From Rosellinia necatrix (Eukaryota; Ascomycota; Sordariomycetes; Xylariales; Xylariaceae), in assembly GCA_021209875.1 (NCBI GenBank), contig JAGYVD010000002.1, positions 6,200,001-6,264,000 on the forward strand: a DNA stretch of 64,000 nucleotides. Reading direction: 5' to 3'. This document shows positions 13,531 to 27,267 of the stretch, piece after piece; positions within the stretch are counted from its first letter, which is position 1; the number at the start of each line of letters is the position of its first letter. A program made the translations under genes and the position numbers. Below the pieces are notes generated by a model that saw only the letters and a list, made by a program, of their open reading frames with translations, searched no databases and was not told the origin of the DNA.

Positions 13531-16500
13531 CCCAGGCAGGCTCCTCCTTCAACTCGACACACGCCCCCGCAAGCCAAGACACCCAAAGTGGACGTTCCAA
13601 CACGCAGACACGCAGCTGTGGGTAGGGTACATGTCGCGTGTGACAAGGCATGCCTCACGAGCCCTGCATGACGATTGAGTAATACAGAACAAGTCAAGTG
13701 CAGACATTGCACATACGTACAGGCATTGGCTAGAAGAGGTAGTGTACTGTACCTCGACCAACCTTACTACCCCTCCCCACCCGTAAGACAGCCATGGTTC
13801 TTTTGTTTGACATCCCGGGGTGGGGGAACCGCTAACTAACAGAACAGGAGAGAGAGCTTTGCCCAAGTCCTAGGTTGGGTTAGGTAGAGAATGTCGTTTC
13901 GAACCCGCAGAAAAAAAATGATCAAAAAGCCTCCTCGCTCCGCAGCTCCGACACGAACGCCTGGTGCGTCGCATTGGCGGGCACGAGCCCTGTGGTTAAC
14001 TTTTGAGCGTTACACAACTAGCGGGCAAGCCTCGGCTCTGCCGCTCGGCGGGACGGCGGTAAGCCTGGGAGTGAGGCCGATTACCATGATTACCTACCTA
14101 CTTCCTATGATTACTTCCTATGCATGGCTAGGTCATACTTGTCTCTTGTTTTCTTTTCCTCTCTTTTGGCCTTTCTACGAAAATTCACACTCTCCAAAAA
14201 TGGCGTCGTTGAAGGGTGCGATCGGGCCGTTCTCTCATTATCTGCATACAAGTACATAAGACTTCCGTCGTGAGATGCATACTATGTAAATCATATAAAC
14301 AAAATATTCTCACCCTTGCGACGTGTAGATAACTATGCCAACATGTATCCTCTGCGCCGGAGTGGCTTGCGCAAGGGCAATGGACTATTCGCCCATTCTG
14401 GGCCGAGTCAACGTCATTGTTTTAATGCCCCCCTAAAGCAGAACGAAATAGGCCATGCCATATATGCCGGGCATGAATCATGGTTGCTAATTATAAGTTA
14501 GCTGCCTTTCCGCCGCGGGTCGTATTCGGCGTTAAAATTGCTAATTCGGGCCAGCCAGCACTTGGCCCGTCAAGCGTCGAGAGAAGGGTTCCCGAACAGT
14601 AGGGCATCTTTCCGCGTGTCGACGGCTCTGCTGGGTAATCCCTCGAACAGATTGAAAATAAAGATCACCGTCTAATTATGCGAGCTATCCGCCTGTATAA
14701 TCAGACGGGGTTCGAGCTCGGCGCGAATCCTCGCGGCCTACGAATAAGGGCAACGACCTGTTCGCTTAAACTCCATGCATGGAATTGCCGCATCATAACC
14801 GAGTATGTATGCTGGGGACGAGGGCGGGAACCGGCCGTGGTTGGGTCACGTTGCCCCTGTGCCACAGAAGCGAACGCCATCCATCGAGAGCCACCCAGAG
14901 AGCCACCCAGACGGGCTGGACTGGCACACACGCCCTCTTGTGCCGTCGTTGACTTGTTGCTTGATGATGGGACGACTTTCGTCGGATTACTCTCGCCACA
15001 TTGTGACTAGCGCATGCCAATTCTCATAAAATGAGAGCGAGGGCCATCTTGCGACGAGCGCCACTGGGTCCTCCATGGTGGCGCCGGCCATCCGTCTCTT
15101 CACGGCGTATTCATGCCTGGTTCCTGAAAGTGGTGCCAATCGGAGTCTCCCACACACACACTCGCACACACACATGCACACACGCGCACGCAAACCCACC
15201 ATCACGTCCTATAGGAGAGATCTGAGGGCGATACAGGCTAGCCGGGCTCTAGAAGCTGGTGACGCATTGGCCTTATGCAATTCGATTCGAGCCCGGTACA
15301 CTCGGCTCACTGGCCACCTACACTACACTAGATATCTACCTCTGAGTTACACCTCATCCCGGTATGGAGGTGGTGAGTGGTGTTAGCTCAGGCTACACTA
15401 CATAAGCTCATACTCCAGTAATACCCAGCTACGCAGGAGCGTAGGTGATATCTCGTTCCATTGTGGTGATGGCGGTCTCATACTTGTTCGCAATCTGTTA
15501 CAACCCATTCGACTCGCACCACTTTTGAAATTTGATCCGTGTCATTTATATTGTAACCAGGTACAGGAGCCCAGGTCGCCCCCAACACTTACATACATAC
15601 GTGATATACAGCAGCAGGTTTGGATGTACCCGCTGCAACCCTGAAGTTTCACCTTCTTAGAATCGGGTGCTGGCGATTAATAAAAGATTCAGCCGGTTCG
15701 GTGACCCGGGTTACCTTACTGTGACGGTGACTCGCTCGGGGTATTATCCGACCGAATCGTCAAGTCCATCGAGAATACATGATACATAGTACCAAAGTAC
15801 TCATATCGGATTAGGCCGATGAATGAGAAGTCGAGGACGCCGGCAACGTAAGCCAATGAAAAAAAGGAAACGGGAGAGTAATATTAGTGTATTAGCATTT
15901 ATGTATTAACTAATGATGTTATATCATATGGATTCATGCCAAGTATAATCTGAGGTTCTTATGCGCTGATGAATGATGATGATGCTGGTGTATTAATTGT
16001 ATGGCACGTGCAACAATGCTTGGGGGGAATACCAGGTTTACCTTTACCTTGCCTTGTGCAAGAGACAAATAACTACTTACCTACCTGTTGTATGTATGGT
16101 TATGCATCATCATCAGGCAAGTACCTTCCCCTACCACCCTGGAGGCAAGTGGTGCAGCACACTCCATAGTTACCCAATCCATAGAGATGCCTACTTGAAT
16201 ACTTATCTTGGGTTTTGTCTCTTGCCGCGCCCTAAAGCTATGGATTAGCTAATTATCCAGAATACCACATCGAGTTTACACTACTACTGTACCACGTTCC
16301 TGGTAGATGCCTTTTGCTAGTCCACCTGGGTGTTTTACATATTCCCACATGGTATTCAGCTCGTTATCTCCGCTTCCCCTACATGAGCGCTATGTAGCAC
16401 TTATAAACTGAGTTAAGTAGGTAGGCATGTATGTAGTGTAGGTACCTCGGTCTGGAATGTAGAAGTCGGGTCCACTTTGGCGTGGAACACGGGGGCGTCT

Positions 16501-18729
16501 GTTTAGAGTACGTACAAGGATACATACCTACATACAACCCCGAGTCTTGCGATTATGTATATTGTAACGCAGGGGTTAAAAATACCAACGTAACGTGGAA
16601 CAGAGCCTGACAAAGCTCGACCCCTCGAACAAGTCTACAGCATTGCTGCGAGGCTCACCCTTTTTTTTTTTTTTTTTCGCCCCCAATCCGGCGGGAATTG
16701 GACGGTGGTCGGCTGTTAAGGCGGCTTTGGTATGTTGCATTTCACTATACAAGAGAGACAACATGAGCAGTGGCTTTTTTGTGTGCATATTTGAGTTCAA
16801 TTACAGCAGGCTAGGTGTCTGCCTGCCTTAGCTAGTAAGAAGACGGAAAAGGCGATGAGTGAGTAGACAGGCCGTTGTAGAGGTGGATAAGTTAGGTAGT
16901 GGACTTACACTATCTAACGCAGCATACTCCTCCATACCTAGGTAATGACGAGTCTACCTAATCACAAACCCCATTCAAACCCCCCTTGTGCATGCTGTAC
17001 CTACACTACTGTTAGGAGTAATACCGTAGATTGCATCGAGAACATTGGCAGTGTTGGGTCGACTTTGATTTAGCGCGGATGCATCCTGTCCCGCGGGATA
17101 CGCGCAGGTCGATACGATGCATTCTTATTCCAACGAGGTACCTCCCTGAGGTGACGGTTGGCACACACCGTTGGCTACCTGGTACATAACTCACTACCCA
17201 CCTACCGAACCTACAAAGATGTACTATGGGATGTAGTGTACCAGCCCACCGTCCGTCCCTGTACCCTTCGTGCCTGCCTACTTACTACCTACTTACCTAG
17301 CATCGACAAATACTTTAGTGCACGCCTCAGTATCCATGTGGTGTCATACCACGTTGGCGCTGGATCCTCTCCCGCTCTGCAACCAGTGAAAGACACGAGA
17401 CAGGAGAACTAGTGGGCAAACAGACCAGGGGAGTACCTACTGGAGTGCGCTAAAGTACCCCCACCCCTCTTTTTACTGTACGTACTGGAGTGTCGTAACC
17501 GCCGCAGTCCCCGGTCGCTCCTTAGCGCAGTGTACAGTACCTTGGTACATACCTAGTAGGGCAGTAGGTGCTAGGCGTTGAGCATAATAGCACCTACCTA
17601 GTTACCTGGCATGTCTGGGTAGGTAGTGTACAAGCAGCGTGGACTGGCGAAACTGGTGGGTTCCTATTCTAGTGCAAATGGCCCTGCTCATTGGACGAAG
17701 CTCCTCAAGGCGTCTGCCCCGAGATACAACCAAGGCAAGTGCTGCTGTGTGGTGTGTGGTGGTATATGCAGGTGTATCGACAGCACCTGAGCAGTTGGGG
17801 AGACTGCCGGTGGCTCCCGCTCCCTATAACGTATCTCATGTAGGTACCGACTTCCTGACCTAGCGCTACCGTCCGACCTCTCAGGCCCCACCCCAATGGC
17901 CTTGATAATAAGGACGCCTCCCCTCATCTGTCAAAACCCGAAGGCCGGGACTTCCCTGGCGCCGGTAAGACAACACGACATTCCCAGCTTAACTTGCCAC
18001 GGCACAAGTCAAGCCCTAGGCGCCATTTCGAACATTGGCAGGGGGCAAGCCGGCAGTCTGGCTTCGAGCTGATTGAGAGACTGAGGATTGCGAAGAGAAA
18101 GACGAGCAACGAACAAGGCTGGAATAATCTCGCCGGCGGCCGCGCGCGCGCAAAACGAGACGGCCCCAGAGAGTGACTTACCACATACAATACCACTCAC
18201 TACCCACCACCCGGCCTATCTGCACTGAGACAAGCCGCCCTCCCTTGCTCCGAGGCCGTTGCTGCTAGTGTAGTCCATTGCGACCAGGCAGGGCCATTGT
18301 TGCCAGTCCAGTGCTCCGGTTTTCTAGTCCCTGATTCCCTGGTCACCTGGCTGGCTATTTGGTTATCCGGTTCGATCGGTTTTGTTTGCCGCCGCCGCCG
18401 CCGCTTTGACGTACAGGGCCTGGATTGCCACAACCGACACCGACGACTCGGGCGATTCGATGATTTCGGCAGCGACGACAAAGACGACTCGACATCCATC
18501 CAGCATTGCGACCATTGCGCCTGCAATTCACAGCGCCTAAGCTTTACCAAGCACCAGCCCGAATCCGCCCGTTTCCCCGCCCATTTGATTGCTCTGCTCC
18601 GTTGGTCCTCACACGCCTTGCGCATGACCGGAGCTTGAGATTGCGCGCGACGAAACGTCGAGAGACTGCTGCAATAGTCAGTCAGCTGGTCGATACGCCG
18701 TCGGCCAACCAGCTAGCCGGTCAGCAGCC

Positions 18730-21700
18730 ATGTCGTCGAACGATCCCGCCGCGGCGCGCAGACTACTGCCACATAGCACACATGTGAATTCCTTTTCGTT
18801 CGCGCCGCCGACATATCAAACTCCAAGGGAGACGCAAAAGAGTCCGCGCTCCCCGAAAATCCCCCGTTAGACTTGGGCTTAAGTTGTTCTGACACTATGG
18901 TTTATAGACTATGTATTCGTGGACGAGCATAATCGACACAAGCGGCTGAAGGGTATGGCCCCTTTCGTCATCACCATCTCTGATCAGCATAACTGACCTA
19001 CGTGTTCTCTGACAGTTATGAGAGCCTGTGAGGGGTGCCGGAGGAGAAAAATCAAATGCGACGCTGCCACCACCAATACCTGGCCATGTTCCGCCTGTAT
19101 CCGTCTTAAGCTTCATTGTGTGCGCCCCAACGCCCAATATGAAGGGTCGCCTGAAGACACTCAATCGTACGAACCTTCCAGAGCCGAGTATGAAGCCGGA
19201 CACGAGAGTTTTAGGCAGATGGCTATGCATCAGCCTTCATCTCAACATCACATGATGGCTGGCGGCCACCACAAGACGGCCATGTACACACCATCTGGGT
19301 CCTATCCCAACCACCAAGTGGTGTATCCCTTAGCGCAGTACGGCGACACGACTTCCGCACAACAGCATATGTCATATGGATCGGTGCCTCCGCCCGTCGG
19401 CGTACTAGACCAATCCTATGCATCTACCGGTGTTTTCCCGACACCGCCGTTACCAGATATGCCTGGCCCGCACTCCGAATCTTCACCGGAATCTTACCAT
19501 ACAGAACAGTACGGCCAGCAGGATTTATCAGATCTCCTAGGCCCGTTAAGGCTTGATGAGAGGGGCACAGGTAAGTCGACCTCTTATGAGGGTGACCAGT
19601 ACGAAGTCGCTGACCTACATCCAGCACCATACCTGAACAATAAACAAGCTTTAGCCTCTCAAGAAGAAGAGCCAGCCCTTGAGGATTCAGACGAATACAA
19701 GAACTCTTTACCGGCGGTGCATGCTGGCCCAGGATCAAAAATAAGGATACCGCCAGAGCTTATGCCAGATGACGAGACCATTTTGCAATATTTTGAGCTT
19801 TACTTCACTCATGTACATCCATATGTGCCAGTCCTCAACAAAGCGCAGCTATATCACCAATGGCACACTAATCGTGAATCTATCTCACCCTTGCTATTAG
19901 AGGCAATTTTTTGCGGTCGCCGGACGGCTCGCTGATGAACCTGCGCAAGGACAACAGTGGATCGCCCTCGCCTCAAGTGAGTTCCCCCCCCCCCCCCCAA
20001 TTCTCCCATAAATGGCTTAGCCGCCGTGATGATTTGTCCATGAGCAATGCTTACCAATTTGTTACGTAGAACATGCCGATTCCTTTATGGATGTTCCACG
20101 ACTTAGTACTCTCCAAGCACTGCTTATCATTCTCAAGGCCCGGGAGGCAGTGCCAAAGCGTGGCTATTATTACCGGTCATGGATGTCCATCGTTCATTGT
20201 GTGGCCATGGCGCGGGATCTTGGTCTGGACGAACATTGCCAGAATCACAAGGCCGGCAAATCATGCAACTCAACGCCAGCCGACTGTCTGACCAAAACGC
20301 GAGTTTGGCAAACAATCTTTATTTGCGAGACTATGATCGCTGCTCCCCAAGGTAAGTCCCATTGTTATCACCATTATGTGCAGTTTCTAAGAAATGTGTA
20401 GGGCGAAACGACCTATCTGTCGAACTCGAAACCCTCGACTTTAATGTCCCCCAGCCTATGCCTGGTGTAGAGGACGATGAATATCAAATAACTCGTGATT
20501 TTATATTCTTCGCTAGAATTGTACGGATGATTCACAAAATGAATACGACGTACCTAAAGGTTAAAAAGAAGAAGGATTGGGGTCTCGAACCCGAATTTGT
20601 CCAGCTAAATCCACAACTGAAGGCTTGGTTGGGCGAACTTCCGCCGCATATGGCCGTTACATTTCCTCGGGACGGCTCACCGCCCTGGCTAGCCTCGCAT
20701 TATATCGGAAACGTCCACTCTTACTATCATCTTGCCACCATCTTGCTTCATAGGCCACAGCTCACATTCCTAGAGCCTATGAGTATTGATGGGCAATGGA
20801 AATCGCATATGATGATATCATATGCCTCTGCGAAGGCCTTGTGTCGATTACAGGAATCCATGTTGCAATCGTACGGGCTGAGTGGGCTTCAGTGTATGCA
20901 AAGGGGCATTAGCTTTACCATCTATGGCATACTATCCTGTATCGTTCTTCATCTGGTAGGTTACTTGTTTCTCCAACTCGAAACAGCAACGGGCAGCTCT
21001 AACAAGTAGCTAGGTCGCGTTGATTTCCCCAGATCCGGATATCAATACTGACTCCAGGGATTATTTCACACGCCACATGAGGATTCTTGAAAGGACTATG
21101 GATTCCTGGCCTCTACCGGAAATGCAGAAACAGATCGACGCCGTGAGGGAAGCTTTCTCGGCCGACACTAGGAAGCCGTTCGTCCTAAAACCGAGTTTCC
21201 CTTACGGTAGTCCACATCCTAGTACGCAATCCAGTCCACCTCGAGCCACCACATTTAAACCTCCAATGCTCCGGACCAACTCCCTGGATCCAAATCTGGA
21301 TATCCATACTGGTCCTCATTCACACGTCAGTTATCATCCCATAACGCCTATATCTATTAGCTCGGGGGACGGCAAGGGTGACTCTCCATCTATACAGTCG
21401 CTCTCCGTGCTTGGTGCCAACCAGAGCACGCAGCCGCCGCTTTCCCACAGTCTATCACTAGTAGACCCTCCCACGTGGAATCCATCCCGAATATTTGAGT
21501 AAGTAACACTCCCGACCACTATGGCAATGCCCCGTCTTTTCCCAAATTGCTAACTCCCGGCGCCCGTAGCCAATGGAATTCAGCGTTTGGTACGCCGCTT
21601 CCGCCCCAGCCGGCCTCGGTGACCCCGCAGTCCAATTCTCTAAACGTTTCCTCAGGTGCTCCCGAAGTCCCTACCAGCCAGGATATGGCCATCGTTGGTA

Positions 21701-21891
21701 CGCCTTTATCGGCCCCACCACCTCAACTGCCTCACCAGCAATACACGGCCCCGCCTGTGCAAGCCTTCGTAACGCCTGCCATGTGGCAAGAGTCGGTGGC
21801 CAGCGTCTATGAGTCTGGCGGTCTGAAGAGGCACTGGGATTACGATGGTAGTGGCGCATCCATTGCTGAGACTATGAATAAGCGGCGCTGA
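18730..21891 (+). CDS. Zn2Cys6 transcription factor with fungal-specific domain
   Basis: Nuclear regulator, target unknown. Seven exons: 18730-18865, 18908-18952, 19016-19976, 20070-20351, 20402-20955, 21014-21498, 21570-21891. They give about 927 residues once one base is discounted. Exons 1-3 join as YVFVDEHNRHKRLKVMRAC, leading into a binuclear zinc cluster with spacing C-x2-C-x6-C-x9-C-x2-C-x6-C from residue 65. A basic DEHNRHKRLK segment precedes the cluster. The middle region (about residues 290-560: LHPYVPVLNKAQLYHQWH, MSIVHCVAMARDLGLDEH) is a fungal_trans-type domain; the C-terminus is Pro/Ser/Gln-rich. At 19907-19912 a run of six T should be five to read AIFAVAGRLADEP; as given the frame stops soon after. 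Total exon length is 3n+1, which agrees with exactly one extra base. Confidence 0.9.
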
Positions 21892-23677
21892 ACCGGCAAT
21901 TCGGTATATTTCTCGGTATATCCTACTATACAGTACTGTACCAAGCCGAAGGCAGATAGCACCACTCCTGCTGGGATGTTGATGATCAAGCCGGCTTGAG
22001 ATGACAACCCATACTAGTGACACGAGACGCATTATCTTATATTCCACACAGTATTATGTACAACAGGAATGATGGACTACGCGATTTACGAAAATTTGGG
22101 CATGGCGGCGCATGCCGGCCGGATATGGCATTGAAGGGGGGAAAATATGGATCTATCTCTTGTGCTTTAGTTTTCGGGTTTTTCGTTCCGGTTCTGGTTC
22201 TAGTAGAAGCAGAGGCGGAAGCCGGCGTATCTTGATACCACGTGTACGATATACGCCAATGGGGCACACAGATGCAGACGAAGAGAGTTGCGTCGTGGAT
22301 TGCACTATAGAGTTGGCCATGTTCTGATCATTCATGTTTTTTTCTCTCTCTCTCTCTCTCTTCTCCCGTCGGACTCGAGCGGCCCGGTCCGGCCCGGTTC
22401 TACGGACACGGAGTCGGCCGAAAATTTGGTGATTGGAGAAAATTATATCGAGCGGGTTGGCAGGCGGGCGTTTGTCTTTTGGGGATTGGATGGTAGCGGA
22501 TGGTAGCATTGGGAAAGCAACGTCCCTTCTTTCTCGGTGTCTATATTCCCCTCCCCCCCCTTTCTTCCTCGGACTGATTTGATTTTATTATCATGTTTTC
22601 AGTCTGATCGACTCCCTGAAGACCAACCACCTGGATTTGGAGAGAGCGGATTGGTCGTTCCAGACGAAATGGGCCACTTGTATAGTAAGATATCTAGGAT
22701 GGATGACTAACTGAGATAGGTTGACATATGGGTCTGTATACATTCACACAATCTTCTTCTCTTTCCTCTTTTCAGACACAGACTATTAGATAGCCTCTTA
22801 GTGGTCAGGTCAGCGATGTCGTTGCTGCCGTTTCACTTGGCCCTTTGCTAGGGTTTCACGGTGTGGGTGGATGTTTGTTGAGTTTTAGCGGGTTGAGTGG
22901 AGAGGGGGGGGCGGACGGGGAAGGGAGGTGGTGTATGGCATGGGAGGATGGATATCTACTACACTAGACAGCAGTACTACTTATGTGGTATCATGCCGCC
23001 AGCCCCGTATTACCTATTTGTTATTTGGGTAGCATTTTCAACATCGAGCATACATAGCGTTTTGGGTGTGTGTGGGAAAAAAAAAAATTTAACAAAATGT
23101 TGGGATTTTTTTTTTTTTTTAACGAACTCGGTTGGGGTTGATTTGATGACTCGAAACAACCAACGAACACTGCCCGCCGTGCCGGCTTTCAACTTGATAT
23201 ATGGGCAATTAAGACCTAAATTGGCCTGCCTACGTAATGAAAAGCGATCTTGTTTCCCTTCCTTCCGTTTTTTTTTTTTCTTTCTTTTCTTTTTTTGGCT
23301 TCTTCGCATGACTAAATAGGACACCGGGGGTCAAGAAAGCATGCCCAGGTAGGAAAGTAAAGACCATACATAGGGCTACGCGTAACCGGTGGCATGGACG
23401 TAGTTCGCATGTGCCAAGGAGGCGCGGCGTTTCCTGCCCTTTTTCTATCTCCATCTCTCTCTCTCTCTCTCTCTCCCTCTCTCTGTCTTCCCTCTCCCAG
23501 TCGGTGATGACATGGACACTCGATGCGGCAAGTAGAAGGTAAGGTAAATGAAGTGGGGACTTAGGGGGAGGGTGGGGGAGAAGGGAGGGGTGAAGGGTTG
23601 GAACGAACAAGTTTTCTTTTTCAACTGCCGGAGCGGATGTTCGCCTGTCTGGGCTAGCTACACTAAATTGTAAGGTG

Positions 23678-23720
23678 GACAGACAGACAGACAGACGGAC
23701 AGACAGACAGACAGATAGAC
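23678..23720. repeat. (GACA)n microsatellite
   Basis: About ten near-perfect tandem GACA units with single substitutions (GACG, GATA). Confidence 0.85.
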
Positions 23721-24730
23721 GGTAGACTTAGAACCCGCAAGCGGCCGAAAGACGAGGGACGAGGGGACGGGTACGAGGGACGGCTCGTAGGGGACGTGGG
23801 GTTGATTCGCTGCTGTTGCTGCTGCTCTCTCAGGGGCGCAGGGGAAGTTTCTCTGTCTCTCTCTCTCTCTCTCTCTCCCTCTCTCTCCCGTGTGTGTGTG
23901 TGTCACGGGGAGGGAATGAATGAGAGGTGAGATAGACGTCTAATTGCATTGCATCATGGATGACTGATTGGGCAAGTGGGCGTGGGCGGCCTGCCTATCT
24001 GGAATATGCGGTGCCGTTGCGGTCCCTCTCGTTGTGCCTGTTTTAGAATATCCTGGTATTCTCTCCCGGCTTTTATTTTAATGGGGGATTTTTTTTTTCA
24101 TTTATTTCATTTTCATTGTTTTTATTTTCATGCTTCGCTTGGCAGTTGTTACACATCTGCACGCACGGTAGTATGTGCATACGTACGCGCGTGTACGTAC
24201 GCACGTATGTATGTTTGATGTATGTATGTATGTATGTTTGATATATGTAGGTAGGTCTGTATGTCTTGATGCGTTGTGTGTCCGAGTCGTGTCTGTGGTG
24301 TATGTAGTATGTAGTATGCTTCTGCGCACACTAGCAGTAGGTATTTGCTGCGCATGCCTGCGTGCCAATGCCATGCATGCAAGTGTCAGCCGGCCGCTTT
24401 CAGGAACTCGAAGTCGTACCGGGTCCCTGGCATGATGGATTGATTGCTCTTCTCGCCCTACGACCTTCCCGACTCGGAATAAGCTCAGCTATCTGCGCTA
24501 CTCTACCGTGCCCGTTGTTCTAGCTAGCCTCTCGTCCTGCGTGTGGGAACCGCGGAGCATTGGTTTACTTTGGGACGGGGTTGGATCTTAAAAGGCGGAG
24601 GAGAGACAGAGGAGAGAGAGAGAGGGGGGGGGGAGGGGGGGGGGGAGGGGGGAGTTGTTGTTGTTGAGGGACGCTTATTTCCACGGGACGGGACGCCGCT
24701 TTAAGCATGTAACTATGTTATTAGACTACA

Positions 24731-24792
24731 GGAAGCAGCAACAGCGGCAGCAGTAGCAGCAGCAGCAGTAGCAGCGGCAGCAGCAGCAGCTC
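24731..24792. repeat. (CAG/CGG)n trinucleotide array
   Basis: Roughly twenty CAG-like triplets with interspersed CGG and TAG. It contains TAG in the repeat frame and has no coding context, so it is treated as a non-coding trinucleotide repeat. Confidence 0.75.
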
Positions 24793-24962
24793 GCCGAATT
24801 CCGCAAAACCAGGTTAGTTAGACGCAGACGTAATGGGCATCCCGCGTCCCCTCGAGCCAAGACCCGGGGATCCTTTTTTTTGGTGGCGACCTGGTACTTG
24901 GGTAAAGGCCTACCAAACTTATTAAAAGATAAATTAGAATACGATCGATGTCTTACTCAGCC

Positions 24963-25001
24963 GCCTGCCTGCCTTGCCTGCCTTGCCTGCCTTGCCTGCC
25001 T
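24963..25001. repeat. 9-bp tandem repeat CCTGCCTTG
   Basis: About four consecutive copies of a 9-bp unit with no spacer; simple minisatellite. Confidence 0.8.
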
Positions 25002-27139
25002 ATCAAAAACCCGACAACAGATTGGGGGCGAAGATAAAAAAAAAAGGGGGGGGGACAGAAGGGGCTCGAAGTGGGCTTACTACTTGGTGAATTGATTCGC
25101 CCGTGATACCTATCTCTTCTAGGATGCTTGATATCTCGCGTCATACCGTATGTTTCTGCGGGAGACACGATAATCCGATAAGTTGTAGGCACAAGCAATC
25201 TTGGAAGCGGGAGGGTTGTCGTAGGGTTGTCGTCGGGTTGGCGTCGGGTCGAGATAACGGAAGAGCATCTAGAAGCCTTCCTATTTGGGATGGGATGGCG
25301 GGATGAGGCAACATGATACCATTTGTGTGTTACCCACTCATCGGCTACTTATCACATGCAGCGCCGGCGACAATTCTACAGCGATTGTTTTAGGTATGTA
25401 AGATGCCGGGTTGGATACCTAGGTAAGATACTGGGTACGATACCTAGGCGGCTAGGGAGGCAGGGAGGTAGGCAGTGTAGTGTAGATAGGTAGTATGTAT
25501 GCATACTGAATGTGCATGCATATGTATTGGATGCATGCAGACCGCGGCTGGCTGGCTGGGTCCCTCTTCTTCGTCGTCGCTACCTAGCCTCTCAGCTGCC
25601 TCCCTACTCATAGACTACCTACATACAGTAGGTATGTTGTAGCGTATGTTGGAGTCGGCTATACGTTTCCGACACTGTAGTTAGATGACAGTATGTATGC
25701 TGTAGAAAGCACTGGGCTGGGAACTACGGGGACATTTTGTTCCTGGGGATTCATAAGCATGTACATATATACATACACACATACATACAGTATGAACATC
25801 CGCACATCCACATACTTGCTGTAACTATCTACTGTAGTGTAAGTCACTAGTGTGCACTCGGTATCTCCCTAGCGCATCGAGCTGTGCATTAGTCTGGTAT
25901 GCTGTAGGGGAGCTTACCGCGATCCCACGCTCAACCAGAGATCTCAACCGGAGGGTTTACCGGGATGGCCAAAGAGACACGGTTGGCGTGTCTATAGAAC
26001 CGCCTTGGGGCGGGGGGGGGAGGGGGACGAGTTTAAGTGGTGTATACGCAGCATACGTAGTACGCAGTACGCTGTACGCAGTATATGCGGTAGTTATACG
26101 CAACAACTAAGCCTACTTACTTTCTAGGTGGGTAGGTATCTACATACTACCTACCTACCAAGTAACTGAGATAGGTAGTATGTACCTTAATTATGTACAT
26201 CCACGTAACATCACCGAGTCACATGGTGTTACCAGCAACCACGAAACTGATAGGTACCCTGTAAGTAATAAGGTCATGGCCACGGCATCACATGGTATTC
26301 TCGCTCGGGATCTTGTCCTTGCCCCTGTCTTCTTGCTCTCCCTTTTGCTGGCTTTGTTGGCTTTTGGTGGTACGAATAGGTTCGTCTCGCTCGTATGTAC
26401 CCCGCGAAGGAAGTATGCATGGCACCTTTGGGTGCTGGGCATGGCGGGCATGTCCCAAGTACCAATAAGTACCGACGGTGCCCAATTGGGATATCTAGCA
26501 GGACCCAGGGGTTGGGGCGAACTGCATACTCCATCGATGCTATGCACGCCATGGAAACGTCTAGAAGGCGTGTCGATGATACACAAGAATATAGATTGCT
26601 ATTTGGTTCATACAACTTAGTTACAACTTAGTTACATACGGCTGGCCGTGTTGTTGACGTTGTTGGATTATCTAGTGGTCTGTGTACCTATTGCCGAGGC
26701 AGATCAGGCAGGGAATCGATAGTGTGTGTGAGACGCCGAAAATGGCACGACACGACCTTTTACAGGGCAGATACAGGGGAAACGTAGGTTTGGTCGGCGG
26801 CGCGTAATTCTGAAAGCATATCTCGCCGTATGGAGTGCCAAGGCGACTAGGGTAAGATCCGTCTTACTTACATACTTTTGGAAATGGGACGTATCATAGT
26901 ACGAATGGATGCTGCAGCGCAGATACCCATCTAAGGTATGGAGGGCGAATTGGTATAAATTTGGCCGGGATGTGGGCGTTGAATGTTCTATATGCATCCA
27001 TACATATGCATTCAACACTGTCCAGGTGATCTTTGAGGCTTGATATAAAGCCGAAGTTCTAATGTGAGCTAGACTAGATAAAACTGGGAACTGGAAGTGT
27101 TGGTCGCGGACTAAACCAGTATCGAGCTCGTCGAAGGGC

Positions 27140-27147
27140 TATAAAAG
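27140..27147 (+). promoter_or_regulatory. TATA-like box upstream of tRNA-Asp
   Basis: TATAAAAG lies 47 bp upstream of the mature 5' end of the tRNA. Upstream TATA elements assist RNA polymerase III initiation in some ascomycetes; the assignment rests on position and sequence only. Confidence 0.4.
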
Positions 27148-27186
27148 GTATTACTTGCGAATAGCTACTAATGAACATCCACTTCA

Positions 27187-27258
27187 TCTCGATTGGTCTA
27201 GTGGTAAGGATACCTGCTTGTCACGCAGGTGGCCGGGGTTCGATTCCCCGATCGAGAG
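27187..27258 (+). tRNA. tRNA-Asp (GTC anticodon)
   Basis: A 72-nt cloverleaf without intron: acceptor stem TCTCGAT pairing with ATCGAGA, D-arm with A-box GGTCTAGTGGT, anticodon stem CCTGC/GCAGG with loop TTGTCAC (anticodon GTC), T-arm CCGGG/CCCGG around the B-box GGTTCGATTCC, discriminator G. All stems pair as expected for eukaryotic tRNA-Asp. Confidence 0.98.
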
Positions 27259-27261
27259 TAC

Positions 27262-27267
27262 TTTTTT
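27262..27267 (+). terminator. Pol III terminator of tRNA-Asp
   Basis: A run of six T begins four bases after the tRNA 3' end, the standard RNA polymerase III termination signal. Confidence 0.85.

Larger units (their letters stand above)
9826..18729. other. 8.9-kb gene-poor region with short palindromic motifs
   Basis: No gene here can be recognised by family. Open frames are short, unrelated to each other and without conserved motifs. The region is rich in simple repeats (GTATG-type at 9985-10025, a GACGACCGACGT triplication at 13022-13062, CA-rich at 15150-15195, T18 at about 16660-16678) and in CCTACCTAGGTAGG-like palindromic words, densest at 13320-13530, 16400-16440 and 17540-17620. One weak two-exon candidate is listed separately. 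The last ~700 bp before the transcription factor are GC-rich and probably its promoter and leader. Confidence 0.55.
21892..27139. other. Gene-poor region with many microsatellites
   Basis: No supportable protein gene in 5.2 kb. It holds the 3' flank of the transcription factor gene and numerous simple repeats: CT arrays (22340-22362, 23455-23480, 23850-23885), GACA array (23678-23720), GTAT-type (24185-24245), CAG-rich (24731-24792), a 9-bp CCTGCCTTG array (24963-25001), long G-runs (24626-24655, 25992-26026) and TACCTA/GGTAGG words (25390-25500, 26110-26180). Open frames over these repeats are artefacts of composition. Confidence 0.6.

Noticed and set aside
18200..18640. Overlapping frames on both strands upstream of the Zn2Cys6 factor
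   Set aside because: GC-rich leader/promoter DNA; neither frame has a recognisable domain. An upstream-ORF role is possible but unsupported.
23678..25001. Regular repeats that might suggest a CRISPR array
   Set aside because: Units of 3-9 bp without unique spacers in a eukaryotic genome; ordinary microsatellites and minisatellites.
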